Source: Streptomyces sp. DHE7-1
GTDB lineage: Bacteria; Actinomycetota; Actinomycetes; Streptomycetales; Streptomycetaceae
DNA: 64,000 nucleotides
Direction: 5' to 3'
Assembly (NCBI GenBank): GCA_016432725.1
Contig: JACJDG010000003.1
Location: 2,914,001 to 2,978,000 of the forward strand
A program made the translations under genes and the position numbers. Shown piece after piece: positions 46,299-54,811 of this stretch. A model generated the notes under the pieces. That model had not been told where the DNA came from and ran no database searches. It saw only the letters and a list, made by a program, of their open reading frames with translations. Numbering within the stretch: the stretch's first letter is position 1; every line of letters begins with the position of its first letter.

Positions 46299-46321
46299 CT
46301 TTGGCAACAGCGTTGCGAAAG
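46299..46321. promoter_or_regulatory. Putative ROK operator palindrome
   Basis: CTTTGGCAAC and GTTGCGAAAG form a 23-bp inverted repeat with a three-base centre and one mismatched pair. It lies in the 55-bp gap between the divergent ROK and Gfo/Idh starts, ending nine bases before the Gfo/Idh ATG. It is ideally placed to repress both genes. Confidence 0.7.
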
Positions 46322-46329
46322 TAGAGGGC

Positions 46330-47403
46330 ATGACTGGTACCCCCCTCCGCGTCGGCCTGATCGGCTACGGCCTCGCAGGCTCCGTCTTCCACGCCCCGCT
46401 CGTCGCGGCCACCGAGGGCCTCGCCCTGGACACGGTGGTCACCTCGAACCCGGAGCGGCAGGAGCAGGCCCGCGCCGAGTTCCCGGACGTCCGTGTCGCC
46501 GGCACCCCCGAGGAGCTGTTCGGCCGCGCCGGCGAGCTGGACCTGATCGTCATCGCCTCCCCGAACAAGACGCACGTCCCGCTCGCCACGGCCGCCCTGA
46601 AGGCGGGCCTGCCGGTGGTCGTGGACAAGCCGGTCGCGGGCACGGCGGCCGAGGCGCGGGAGCTGGCCGCCCTCGCCGAGGAGCGCGGCCTGCTGCTGTC
46701 GGTCTTCCAGAACCGCCGCTGGGACAACGACTTCCTGACCCTGCGGGACCTGCTGGAGAAGGGCGAACTGGGCGACGTCTGGCGCTTCGAGTCCCGCTTC
46801 GAGCGCTGGCGCCCGCGCCCGAAGGGCGGCTGGCGCGAGTCCGGCGACCCGGCGGAGATCGGCGGTCTGCTCTACGACCTCGGCAGCCATGTCGTCGACC
46901 AGGCCCTGGTCCTCTTCGGCCCGGTCACCGAGGTGTACGCCGAGACGGACATCCGCCGCCCGGGCGCGGAGACCGACGACGACACCTTCATCGCGCTCAC
47001 CCACGCGAACGGTGTCCGCTCCCACCTCCACGTCTCCGCGACCACGGCCCAACTCGGCCCGCGCTTCCGGGTGCTGGGCTCGCAGGCCGGTTTCGTCAAG
47101 TACGGCCTGGATCCGCAGGAGGCGGCCCTGCGCGCGGACGAGCGCCCCGGCACGAGCGCCGACTGGGGTACGGAGCCCGAGTCCCTGTGGGGGCGGCTCG
47201 GTGCCGGAGAGTCCCCGGTGAGCGGCGGCGGCCGCCCCGTACCGACCCTCGCCGGCGACTACCCCGCCTACTACGCGGCCGTGGCCGCGGCCCTGAACGG
47301 CGCGGGACCCAACCCGGTGCCCGCCGTCGAGGCGGCCGCCGCCCTCGACGTACTGGAGGCGGCCCGCCGGTCCGCCCGTGACAAGGTGACGGTGACCCTC
47401 TGA
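46330..47403 (+). CDS. Gfo/Idh/MocA-family oxidoreductase
   Basis: This is an NAD(P)-dependent sugar or inositol-type dehydrogenase of 357 residues. The Rossmann motif is VGLIGYGLAGSVFHAPLV. The conserved Lys is in VVVDKPVAGTAAEA, and the EIGGLLYDLGSHVVDQAL block carries the active-site Asp/His. It is divergent from the ROK regulator and overlaps the next gene by one base. ROK proteins typically sense sugars, so this is probably a sugar-inducible catabolic pair; the sugar is not identifiable. Confidence 0.93.
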   Translation: MTGTPLRVGLIGYGLAGSVFHAPLVAATEGLALDTVVTSNPERQEQARAEFPDVRVAGTPEELFGRAGELDLIVIASPNKTHVPLATAALKAGLPVVVDKPVAGTAAEARELAALAEERGLLLSVFQNRRWDNDFLTLRDLLEKGELGDVWRFESRFERWRPRPKGGWRESGDPAEIGGLLYDLGSHVVDQALVLFGPVTEVYAETDIRRPGAETDDDTFIALTHANGVRSHLHVSATTAQLGPRFRVLGSQAGFVKYGLDPQEAALRADERPGTSADWGTEPESLWGRLGAGESPVSGGGRPVPTLAGDYPAYYAAVAAALNGAGPNPVPAVEAAAALDVLEAARRSARDKVTVTL

Positions 47404-47903
47404 TGCACCACCCCAAGATCACCCCGAAGTTCGCCCCCGAGATCACCCCGAGCGTGGAGGAGCTGGAGGCGCAGGAACGCCGCCTGGTCTTCCGGCAGTT
47501 CACCCACGATGACGCGTGGGCGCTCGGCTCGCTCCTGGTCGAGCTGGCCCGGGAGCGCCAGGCCCCGGTCGCGATCGACATCTACCGCGCCGGCCAGCAG
47601 CTCTTCCACGCGGCCCTGCCCGGCTCCACGCCCGACAACGACGCCTGGATCCTCCGCAAGCGCCGGGTGGTGGAGCGCTACGGTGCCTCCTCGTACCTGG
47701 TCGGCGCCCGCTTCCGGGCCAAGGGCACCACGTTCGAGGAGTCCTCCCGCCTGGACGCCGACACCTACGCCGCGCACGGCGGCGCCTTCCCGGTCAACGT
47801 CGAGAACGTGGGCGTCGTCGGCACGGTGACGGTCTCCGGCCTGCCCCAGCTCCAGGACCACCGGTTCGTCGTGGAGGCGCTGGAGCGGTTCCTCGGCCAA
47901 TAG
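47403..47903 (+). CDS. UPF0303 / heme-degrading-domain-like protein
   Basis: This is a small soluble protein of 166 residues of the UPF0303 (DUF336, GlcG/HbpS-related) family. Family blocks are FTHDDAWALGSLLVELARER, PVAIDIYRAGQQLFHAALPGSTPDNDAWI, KRRVVERYG and HGGAFPVNVENVGVVGTVTVSGLPQ. Its start overlaps the stop of the Gfo/Idh gene (TGATG), so the two are co-translated. The molecular function is not settled; HbpS-like relatives bind heme or small molecules. Confidence 0.85.
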   Translation: MHHPKITPKFAPEITPSVEELEAQERRLVFRQFTHDDAWALGSLLVELARERQAPVAIDIYRAGQQLFHAALPGSTPDNDAWILRKRRVVERYGASSYLVGARFRAKGTTFEESSRLDADTYAAHGGAFPVNVENVGVVGTVTVSGLPQLQDHRFVVEALERFLGQ

Positions 47904-47996
47904 CCCGCCGGCGGGATTACCGCGCGGCTCCCTCCGGTTGGGACCGACGTGCACGATGATCACGGCACGCCACCCCGTCCGGAGGGAAGTGACCCG

Positions 47997-48879
47997 ATGA
48001 GCGAGTCGACGAACGACGCGAGCACCGCCAAGGAGACCGTCGGCCGGTACGGCGTCTGGAGCGTGGGCCTGCGCTCCGAGGACCCGTCCCGGCACGGCGA
48101 GATCGCCGAGGCCGCCGAGGAACTGGAGCGACTCGGTTACGGCGCGGCCTGGCTGGGCGGCAGCAGCGCGCCCCGGCACGCCCTCCCGCTCCTTGCGGCG
48201 ACCTCCCGGCTGACGGTCGGCACGAGCATCCAGAGCATCTGGCAGTACGAGGCCGAGGAGAGCGCGGCCGCCTTCGCCGAGGTGGAGTCGGCCCACGCCG
48301 GCCGCTTCCTGCTCGGCCTCGGCGTGAGCCACGCCAAGCTCGCGGAGCAGTACCGGCGCCCGTACTCCGCGCTCGTCGCCTACCTGGACGCGCTGGACAA
48401 GGCCGGTGTCCCGGCCGGGCGCCGGGTACTGGCGGCCCTGGGCCCGAGGACCCTGGAGCTGTCCCGCGACCGGGCGGCGGGCTCGGTCCCCTACCTCGTC
48501 ACCCCGAGCACACGGCGCGTGCCCGCGAGATCCTGGGCGAAGAGCCGCTGCTGGCACCGGAGTTCAAGGTCATCCTGGAGACGGACGCGGCCACGGCCCG
48601 CACTCTGGCCCGCGAGAACCTCGCGATGTACCTGACCCTGCCCAACTACACCAACAGCTTCCAGCGCCTGGGCTTCACCGAGGACGACCTGACGGCCGGC
48701 GGCAGCGACCGCCTGGTCGACGCCCTCTACGCCTGGGGCCCCGAGGACCGCATCCGCGCCCGGATCAACGCCTTCCACGAGGCGGGCGCCGACCACGTGG
48801 CCCTCCAGATCATCGACGGCGACGACCGAAACACCCTCCCCGCCAGGCCTGGCGCCACCTGTCCGACCTACTCCGCTAA
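47997..48879 (+). CDS. LLM-class oxidoreductase, probably F420-dependent (two apparent frameshifts)
   Basis: This is a luciferase-fold oxidoreductase of about 294 residues of the type annotated in actinomycetes as F420-dependent (TIGR03620-like). It begins SESTNDASTAKETVGRYGVWSVGL. It shows ELERLGYGAAWLGGS, LTVGTSIQSIWQYEAEESAAAF, RFLLGLGVSHAKL, REILGEEPLLAPEFKVIL and LPNYTNSFQRLGFTEDDL, and ends AWRHLSDLLR. One missing C near 48505-48509 and another near 48838-48842 restore it. A GGAGGGAAG ribosome site precedes the ATG. The substrate is unknown. Confidence 0.85.
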
Positions 48880-48891
48880 CCCCAGCACCCC

Positions 48892-49283
48892 CAAGGGGCG
48901 CGAGGAACTGCGCGACAAGCCACAACTGACCCGCACCCGACTCCCAACCTCAACACCCGAAAAGGGGCGCGGGGAACTGCGCGACAAGCCACAACCCACC
49001 CGCACCCAACCCCCACCCGAACACCCCCATAGGGGCGCGGGGAACTGCGCGATCAACCCCCAACCACCCGCACCCGACCCCCGAGCCCCAACACCCGAAA
49101 AGGGGCGCGGGGAACTGCGCGACAAGCCACAACCCACCCGCACCCAACCCCCCACCCGAACACCCCCATAGGGGCGCGGGGAACTGCGCGATCAACCCCC
49201 AACCACCCGCACCCGACCCCCGATCCTCAACACCCGAAAAGGGGCGCGGGGAACTGCGCGACAAGCCACAACTCACCCGCGCC
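48892..49283 (+). repeat. Six tandem ~69-bp intergenic repeats (two sequence types)
   Basis: The 433 bp between the oxidoreductase and FAH genes contain six units built around GGGGCGCGGGGAACTGCGCG. The GAACTGCGCGA blocks start at 48905, 48974, 49042, 49112, 49181 and 49251 (spacing 68-70 bp). Units 1, 2, 4 and 6 continue GACAAGCCACAAC and units 3 and 5 continue GATCAACCCCCAACC, giving the order A-A-B-A-B-A. Each unit can form a GCGC-closed hairpin. Similar dispersed elements are common between Streptomyces genes, but six in tandem is unusual. No gene was found in this stretch. Confidence 0.92.
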
Positions 49284-49312
49284 CGAAAACCGACCCCAAC
49301 CCAGCGGAGCGC

Positions 49313-50170
49313 CTACGCGTCCTTCAGTTCCTGCCGCTGCCGCCCCAACCCCTCGACCTCCAGCTCCACCACGTCCCCGGCCCGCAGGAACGGCTTAGGG
49401 TCGGGCTGCCCCAGGGCGACCCCCGCCGGGGTACCGGTGTTGATGACGTCCCCGGGGTACAGCGTCATGAACCGGCTGACGTACCGCACCACTTCCCCCA
49501 CCGGAAAGATCTGCTCGGCCGTGGTGCCGTCCTGCTTCAGCTCCCCGTTGACCCACAGCCTCAGCGCGAGCGCCTGCGGGTCCGGGACCTCGTCCGCCGT
49601 CACCAGCCAGGGGCCCAGCGGGTTGAACGTCTCGCAGTTCTTCCCCTTGTCCCAGGTTCCGCCCCGCTCGATCTGGAACTCCCGCTCGGACACGTCGTGC
49701 GCCACCGCGTACCCGGCGACATGCGCGAGCCCTTCCTCGGCCGACTCCAGATAGCGGGCCGTACGTCCGACGACGACGGCCAGCTCCACCTCCCAGTCGG
49801 TCTTGCCGGAGCCGCGCGGCACCAGCACGGTGTCGTTCGGCCCGACGACCGTGTCCGGCGCCTTGAAGAAGACCACGGGCTCGCCGGGCGGCTCCGCGCC
49901 GGTCTCCCGGGCGTGGTCGTGGTAGTTGAGCCCGATGCACACGATCTTGCCGATCCGGCCGAGGGGAGGCCCGATCCGCAGCCCCGCCGCGTCCAGCGCG
50001 GGCAGCTCACCGGCCTCGGCCGCCGCCCGGACGCGGCCGAGCGCGCCGTCGTCGGCGAGCAGCGCGCCGTCGATGTCGTCCACGATCCCCGACAGGTCGC
50101 GCAGGGTTCCCTGGGCGTCGAGCAGCGCCGGGCGCTCCGCTCCGGCAGTACCGACTCGCAGCAGCTTCAT
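49313..50170 (-). CDS. Fumarylacetoacetate hydrolase (FAH) family protein
   Basis: This is a cytoplasmic metal-dependent C-C hydrolase or isomerase of 285 residues. The core includes IVCIGLNYHDHARETG, PVVFFKAPDTVVGPND, KTDWEVELAVVVG (acidic metal ligands) and GYAVAHDVSEREFQ. DKGKNCETFNPLGPWLV and VINTGTPAGVALGQ also belong to the FAHD1-like pattern. The start at 50170 is favoured by GGGAGATTG upstream. Candidate activities are acylpyruvate hydrolysis or 2-hydroxyhepta-dienedioate-type isomerisation. It is preceded on the same strand by a YidC gene, without evident functional link. Confidence 0.92.
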   Translation of the reverse strand: MKLLRVGTAGAERPALLDAQGTLRDLSGIVDDIDGALLADDGALGRVRAAAEAGELPALDAAGLRIGPPLGRIGKIVCIGLNYHDHARETGAEPPGEPVVFFKAPDTVVGPNDTVLVPRGSGKTDWEVELAVVVGRTARYLESAEEGLAHVAGYAVAHDVSEREFQIERGGTWDKGKNCETFNPLGPWLVTADEVPDPQALALRLWVNGELKQDGTTAEQIFPVGEVVRYVSRFMTLYPGDVINTGTPAGVALGQPDPKPFLRAGDVVELEVEGLGRQRQELKDA

Positions 50171-50312
50171 GGTCACAATCTCCCTCGATCGCGGGCGCCC
50201 GGCGGATGGGTGCAGCCATCGCAGGACTGGTCGATCCTCCAAGTCGTCTGTCCAGTCCACAAGACCCTGTTCAGGTACTGGACCGTAACCCGGCCCTCCA
50301 CGACGCCCCGAC

Positions 50313-51029
50313 TCACCGGTACAGCGCGGCCCGTTCCAGCGCGCTCCAGGTCGCGCTGGTGACGACGTACAGCGCGGCCGCGAGCGGTACGACCGCCACG
50401 GTGACGAGCGTGAAGAAGGACATGAACGGCATCACCTTGCCGACCGCCGCGAGCCCCGGCACCTGCCCGCCGTCCCCGGCGGCCACCGCGACCGGGTTCT
50501 TCGCCGCCATCAGCTTGGTGAGCCGGTAGTTGAAGGCTGCGACGGCCGCGACGAGGGCGAAGAGAGCGAGGTAGACGAGCCCGGCCGCCCCGAACACCCC
50601 GCCATCGGCGAGGGTGTCGGCCCAACGGCCACCGAGCGGTGCGGCGAGCAGCGAGTGGGTCAGCAGTTCGTTGCTCGCGCCGCCGATCGTGGTGTTCGAG
50701 AACAGGTGGTAGAGGAGGAAGAAGGCGGGGAGCTGGAGCAGGCTGGGCAGGCAGCCGGAGAGCGGCGAGACCTTCTCCTCGGCGTGCAGCTCCAGCACCG
50801 CCTTTTGCAGCCGCCGGGGATCCTCGGCGTGCTTCTCGCGCAGCTCGGCGATGCGCGGCTGGAGTTCGGCGCGGGCCCGCTGGCCACGGGCGGTGGCCCG
50901 GGACAGGGGGTGCACGAGAAGCCGTACCAGAGCGGTGAACAGGATGATCGCGGCGGCTGCGGCGGAGGCGTGGAAGAGCGGCTGGAGCAGGTCGGCGAGC
51001 TGCTCGACGAGGCGGGCGAAGACGGACAT
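50313..51029 (-). CDS. YidC/Oxa1-family membrane protein insertase (paralogue)
   Basis: This is an inner-membrane insertase of 238 residues. The five-helix YidC core is visible: AAAAAIILFTALVRLLVHPLSRATARGQ (first helix with conserved Arg), LQPRIAELREKHAEDPRRLQKAVLELHAEE (cytosolic hairpin), and LPSLLQLPAFFLLYHLF. VGKVMPFMSFFTLVTVAVVPLAAALYVVTSATWSAL follows. It is shorter than the main rpmH-linked YidC and lacks a long tail, so it is probably a second copy. A DUF6412-type gene lies 130 bp upstream on the same strand, a common Streptomyces pairing. Confidence 0.9.
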   Translation of the reverse strand: MSVFARLVEQLADLLQPLFHASAAAAAIILFTALVRLLVHPLSRATARGQRARAELQPRIAELREKHAEDPRRLQKAVLELHAEEKVSPLSGCLPSLLQLPAFFLLYHLFSNTTIGGASNELLTHSLLAAPLGGRWADTLADGGVFGAAGLVYLALFALVAAVAAFNYRLTKLMAAKNPVAVAAGDGGQVPGLAAVGKVMPFMSFFTLVTVAVVPLAAALYVVTSATWSALERAALYR

Positions 51030-51158
51030 GGGTGGACCCTTCGGGACGGGATGCGTCGGTGCCGGTGTGACCGGAGAGGACAGGGCGGCATGACGACCCG
51101 CGCGAGGGCACCGGTGGGGACCGGCGGTCTCGTCGGTGAAGGTGGGTGAAGGGGTGCC

Positions 51159-51497
51159 CTACGCGCGGATCGTCGCGAGGGCGTGTCCCGGTGCCCGGGG
51201 CCGGCGGCGTCCCGCCGCGTCCGGGTCGCTCTGGGGCAGGAAGGCCGTACGGCGGGCCCGGTCGCGTATCGCGGTGCGGACCCCGTGGGGCGGGACGGCG
51301 GGCGCGCAGCGGCCGGCGAGCAGCGAGCAGACGACCAGCGCGGACCCGGCGGCGGCCGTCGCGGCGAGGGCGACGGCGGCGGACAGGCTGCCGGTGTCGA
51401 GGAGTGCGGCCTGGAGCACGAGCAGGTGCACGAGCGTCAGCAGGAGAACGGCAGGCGCGAGAGGACGCGCGACGCGGCCGCGGCTGTCCCTGATCAC
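51159..51497 (-). CDS. DUF6412-like small membrane protein
   Basis: This is a membrane protein of 112 residues with two hydrophobic segments (LAPAVLLLTLVHLLVLQAALLDTG and AVALAATAAAGSALVVCSLLAG). A basic tail follows (RTAIRDRARRTAFLPQSDPDAAGRRRP). The GTG at 51497 is the start. The length, topology and position before YidC fit the family annotated DUF6412 in actinomycetes. The function is unknown. Confidence 0.7.
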   Translation of the reverse strand: MIRDSRGRVARPLAPAVLLLTLVHLLVLQAALLDTGSLSAAVALAATAAAGSALVVCSLLAGRCAPAVPPHGVRTAIRDRARRTAFLPQSDPDAAGRRRPRAPGHALATIRA

Positions 51498-51724
51498 GGC
51501 ACCCCCCTGTCCCCTCTGCCGGAACCGGCTTCCGGCCCCTGCTCATCACAACGCCCGCACTCCCCACAATGGTTCCGCGTTTCCGCGTTCCGCGTGTCGT
51601 GTTCTCCGTCCCACGCTCTGCACCGGCGGCACGGCCCCGGGCCGACGGCGGACCTGCGGGGCGGGGACTCCCGGGAATAGCCTGGGAGGGGAGCGGCGCC
51701 GCTACCGGACGGGCCCTCCGGCGC

Positions 51725-51745
51725 GTTCCACGGGTGACGTGGAAC
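51725..51745. promoter_or_regulatory. GTTCCAC-N7-GTGGAAC inverted repeat
   Basis: Seven-base perfect arms (51725-51731 and 51739-51745) flank a seven-base spacer. The repeat lies 49-69 bp upstream of the DUF1326 start, within a 296-bp gene-free region that also contains several TTCCGCG-like words near 51570-51600. It is a candidate operator for the DUF1326-DUF2182 operon; no binding protein is identified. Confidence 0.5.
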
Positions 51746-51793
51746 CCAGGGGGACGCATGACCGCGGGGGACGTGACGAGGGAGGCGTGAGCC

Positions 51794-52408
51794 ATGCCCT
51801 GGAATCTGAACGGCACGTACCTGGAGAGCTGCAACTGCGACGTGGTGTGCCCCTGTACCACCTCGGGCCTCACCGCACCGGCCGACCACGAGCGCTGCCA
51901 GGTGACCTTCGCCTTCCACGTGGACAGCGGGAACGTGGACGGCGTCGACGTCGCCGGCCGCAACGTCGCCGTCTTCATCGACGCGCCCCGGGTCATGGCC
52001 GACGGCGGCTGGCAGGTGGCGCTGTACCTCGACGCCTCGGCCGACGACGGCCAGGCGGAGGCGCTGGGCAAGGTCTTCTCCGGCCAGGCCGGGGGGCCGA
52101 TGGCGGCGCTCACCCCGCTCATCGGCGAGGTCCTCGGCATGGAGCGCGTCCCGATCGACTACCGCGACGACGGCCGCCGCCACTCCGCGCGGGTGGGTGA
52201 CGCCATCGACATCGAGATCGAGGACCAGGTCGCACCGCAGTTCGGCGAGGACGGTCCGGTCATGGGCCTCACCGGCATGTTCCACCCGGTGAACAGCACG
52301 CTGACCATCGCCAGGTCCAGCCGCGCGACGGGCACCGGCGTCCACGGCCGGTCCTGGGACTTCTCCGGCGGCAACGCCCACTCGGCGCCCTTCACGTGGT
52401 CCGCGTGA
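51794..52408 (+). CDS. DUF1326 protein with CxC/CPC metal-binding-type motif
   Basis: This is a cytoplasmic protein of 204 residues in the DUF1326 family. The N-terminus has the family hallmark LESCNCDVVCPCTTSG, four Cys in nine residues, and then DHERCQV. The rest is beta-rich (VDVAGRNVAVFIDAPRV, GWQVALYLDASADD, DIEIEDQVAPQFGEDGPV). The Cys cluster suggests binding of a soft metal such as copper. It overlaps the following DUF2182 membrane-protein gene (GTGA), a pairing seen in many bacteria, so the two probably act together in metal handling. This role is inferred. Confidence 0.85.
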   Translation: MPWNLNGTYLESCNCDVVCPCTTSGLTAPADHERCQVTFAFHVDSGNVDGVDVAGRNVAVFIDAPRVMADGGWQVALYLDASADDGQAEALGKVFSGQAGGPMAALTPLIGEVLGMERVPIDYRDDGRRHSARVGDAIDIEIEDQVAPQFGEDGPVMGLTGMFHPVNSTLTIARSSRATGTGVHGRSWDFSGGNAHSAPFTWSA

Positions 52409-53163
52409 CCGGTCGGCCGGTCGCCGTCGGCCGCACGGCGGCCCCCTCCGCGCTGCTGCTGGTCGCGGCGGCCGCCGCCTGGGTCTGGCTGGTGACGCGC
52501 TGGGGCGGCACGCCGGCGATGGCCGGAACCATGGGTCTGGGCCTGCCCGCCTTCCTGGCCGTGTGGACGCTGATGATGGCGGCCATGATGCTGCCCGCGA
52601 CGGCGCCCGTCGCCGGGCTGTATGCCCGCACCATCACCGTCCACCGGACGCCGCGCATGGCCGTCTTCACCGTCGCCTACCTGCTGGTCTGGGCCGCGGC
52701 CGGGCTGCCCGCCTACGGTCTCGCCGCCGCCCTGGGCCGGGTGACGAGCCTGCCCGCCGTGACGGGGACCGCGGTGGCCGCGGCCGTCTTCGCGGTGAAC
52801 GGCGTCTACCAGCTCACGCCCCTCAAGGACCGCTGCTTGGCGAGGTGCCGCTCGCCGGTCGGGATGATCATGCGCTACGCCTCGTACCCGGCGCCGTCGC
52901 GCGATCTGCGTGCCGGACTCCACCACGGGGCCTTCTGCCTGGGGTGCTGCTGGTCGCTGATGGTGGTGCTGGCGGCCTTCGGCGTGATGAACCTGTGGGC
53001 CATGGTGGTCCTGGCCGCCGTGATCTCCGTCGAGAAGCTGGCCCCGGCCGGCCACCTGGTGGCCCGCGCCGTGGGCGTCGCCTCGCTCGCGCTGGCCGTC
53101 GCCGTCTTCTGGGTTCCGTCGCTGGCCCCGGCCCTCACCGGTGGCGGCATGACCGGAATGTGA
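52405..53163 (+). CDS. DUF2182 predicted metal-binding membrane protein
   Basis: This is a polytopic membrane protein of 252 residues. The helices include LLLVAAAAAWVWLVT, VWTLMMAAMMLPATAPVAGL (family motif MMAAMMLP), MAVFTVAYLLVWAAAGLPAY and LWAMVVLAAVISVEKLAPAG. The central LTPLKDRCLARCRSP and HGAFCLGCCWSLM supply the conserved Cys. DUF2182 is described as a predicted metal-binding integral membrane family. The GTG at 52405 overlaps the DUF1326 stop. Together the pair looks like a two-component metal-transfer system. Confidence 0.88.
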   Translation: MTGRPVAVGRTAAPSALLLVAAAAAWVWLVTRWGGTPAMAGTMGLGLPAFLAVWTLMMAAMMLPATAPVAGLYARTITVHRTPRMAVFTVAYLLVWAAAGLPAYGLAAALGRVTSLPAVTGTAVAAAVFAVNGVYQLTPLKDRCLARCRSPVGMIMRYASYPAPSRDLRAGLHHGAFCLGCCWSLMVVLAAFGVMNLWAMVVLAAVISVEKLAPAGHLVARAVGVASLALAVAVFWVPSLAPALTGGGMTGM

Positions 53164-53231
53164 GGACGAGGGACGCCGCCGGGTGACCACGTACTCCACC
53201 TGTGTCACCGGTCGGCAGTACGGTGTCACCC

Positions 53232-54263
53232 ATGCGCCCCGACACGCCTGCCGAGAACGTCGACCACACCGCCGAAGCGGCACGCCTGGAGCGGACCGCC
53301 GGCCTGTACCCGGAGGACACCGAGGCCCTGCTCCTGCGCGCCGCGGCCCATCTGGAACTGTCCGGCGACCGCCCCGCCGCGACGACGCTCTACGACCGTC
53401 TGCTGTCCTCCGCCGACGGCCTGGAGAACCCCCATCTCGTCCGCGCCCTGAAGGCCTCGAACCTGTGGGAGTACGACCACGAGGCGGAGGCCAGGGCGAT
53501 CATCGACGGCATCCGCGCGTCCGCGCCCCGCGACCCGGCCCCCTGGGTGATCGTCGCCGAGTCCCTGGAGTCGCACGACGAGCTGGAGGCGGCGGAGCAG
53601 ACCTTCACGCAGGCGGCGTCCCTCCTCCTCCCGGACGGCGCGGAGCCCCCGTACGGCACGCATCCCCTGCTCTACGGCCGCCACCGCGTCCGCCGCATGC
53701 TGGGCCTGGCCCACGACGACTGGGACACCCTCGCGGACGGCCTGCACGCCTCCCCGGTCTCGCTGGACGAACTCCACGACCCGAAGCGGGTCTGGTCCCT
53801 GGGCTCGGACAACCCGGCGGAGCTGGCCGCGGAGATCTCCCGTCTCAACGCCGAACTGGGCGCCTACCGGGAGGCCCTGTCCCGCCCGTTCCCGGTGGCG
53901 GTCCTGCACTGGCCGGCCCCCGAGCTGACGGAACTGCTGTCGGCCTACGCCGACCTGGCGGCGGAGTACCCCTCCCACGACGCCCACCTGGCGACCATAG
54001 AGGCCTCCCTCCGCGAACTGGCCTCCTCGGGCACGCCCAACCTGGGCATCGTCACCGGCACGGTCCCGTCCTACGAGGCCTTCGCCGCCTCGGAGGGCTC
54101 GAGCCCGTCCGACGCGACCCTCCTGCCCCAGTACGCCACGACCCTCGCGGCGCGCGGCCGCGCGGTGGCCTGGCCCCCGCAGCGGACCGCCCACTGCTGG
54201 TGCGGCTCGGGGCATGCGTACGGGGAGTGCCACGGAACGCCGGACCCCGCGGTAGCCGTCTAG
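53232..54263 (+). CDS. TPR-like protein with C-terminal SEC-C zinc motif
   Basis: This is a cytoplasmic protein of 343 residues. The N-terminal half is helical and TPR-like (EALLLRAAAHLELSGDRPAATTLYDRLLSSADGLEN, PWVIVAESLESHDELEAAEQTFTQAASLL). The C-terminus has a zinc-binding SEC-C motif, HCWCGSGHAYGECHG, as in SecA. Such motifs mediate protein or nucleic-acid contacts. It has no membrane segment. It follows DUF2182 by 68 bp and precedes a DUF3592-like gene. Confidence 0.82.
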   Translation: MRPDTPAENVDHTAEAARLERTAGLYPEDTEALLLRAAAHLELSGDRPAATTLYDRLLSSADGLENPHLVRALKASNLWEYDHEAEARAIIDGIRASAPRDPAPWVIVAESLESHDELEAAEQTFTQAASLLLPDGAEPPYGTHPLLYGRHRVRRMLGLAHDDWDTLADGLHASPVSLDELHDPKRVWSLGSDNPAELAAEISRLNAELGAYREALSRPFPVAVLHWPAPELTELLSAYADLAAEYPSHDAHLATIEASLRELASSGTPNLGIVTGTVPSYEAFAASEGSSPSDATLLPQYATTLAARGRAVAWPPQRTAHCWCGSGHAYGECHGTPDPAVAV

Positions 54264-54304
54264 AAGATCGGCCTGTCGGAACGAGGGAGAGGGCGGACCC
54301 GGCC

Positions 54305-54746
54305 ATGCCCCAGCCCTGGCTGACCCTCTCCCTCCTCCTCGCCGCCTTCTGGACGTTCGTCGGCGCCCACGGCACCCGCGCCGCCCTGCGCGCCCGCCGA
54401 TCCCTGGACCGGCTCGGCGTGCGGGGCGTCCGGACGCGGGGCGAGGTGGCCAACTCCCCCGCCGGGTCGGCACGTCCTACCATCCACCTCAGGTCCGCTA
54501 CCAGGCCCCACCCCCGGGCAACCCCTCGGCCCCGCCACCCAGACCTACCGCCAGGTCCCCCTGAACCCCGACTCACCCAACGCCCTGTACCGCGGCACCC
54601 CGGTGATCCTCCGTTACGACCCGGAGGACCCGCGGCGCACGGTGGTGGTCCGCACGGCGAAGTCGTACTCGCCTAACGCGAACTTGGTTTGGTGTGTGCT
54701 TTCCATGGCGTTCGGAGTTGCTTTGGGGGTTTTCTCCCTCTTGTAG
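54305..54746 (+). CDS. DUF3592-like membrane protein (two apparent frameshifts)
   Basis: This is a small membrane protein of about 148 residues. It begins PQPWLTLSLLLAAFWTFVGAHGTRAAL with one hydrophobic helix, then RARRSLDRLGVRGVRTRGEVA. After two frame changes (near 54460-54480 and 54515-54540) it continues QTYRQVPLNPDSPNALYRGTPVILRYDPEDPRRTVVV. It ends with a second helix (LVWCVLSMAFGVALGVFSLL). The YRGTPVILRYDPEDP segment is the DUF3592 signature. It resembles the gene at 31014. The function is unknown. Confidence 0.65.
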
Positions 54747-54756
54747 GCGAGGACGT

Positions 54757-54778
54757 CTGTCAGTGCCCCTGTTAAAAC
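54757..54778 (+). promoter_or_regulatory. Possible second PafBC-type promoter
   Basis: CTGTCAGTG (54757-54765) matches eight of nine bases of TTGTCRGTG. It is followed by seven bases, not eight, and then TAAAAC as a possible -10. If a C is missing from the CCCC at 54766-54769, as elsewhere in the window, the spacing would be canonical. It lies 34-55 bp before the GTG of the PLD-helicase gene, leaving room for its ribosome site. Confidence 0.4.
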
Positions 54779-54811
54779 AGATGCACTTCGAAAGTGATCG
54801 AGGGGGTCGAG

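Noticed and set aside
48892..49283. CRISPR array
   Set aside because: The units are 68-70 bp with near-identical sequence throughout and only two alternating types. There are no unique spacers and no cas genes.
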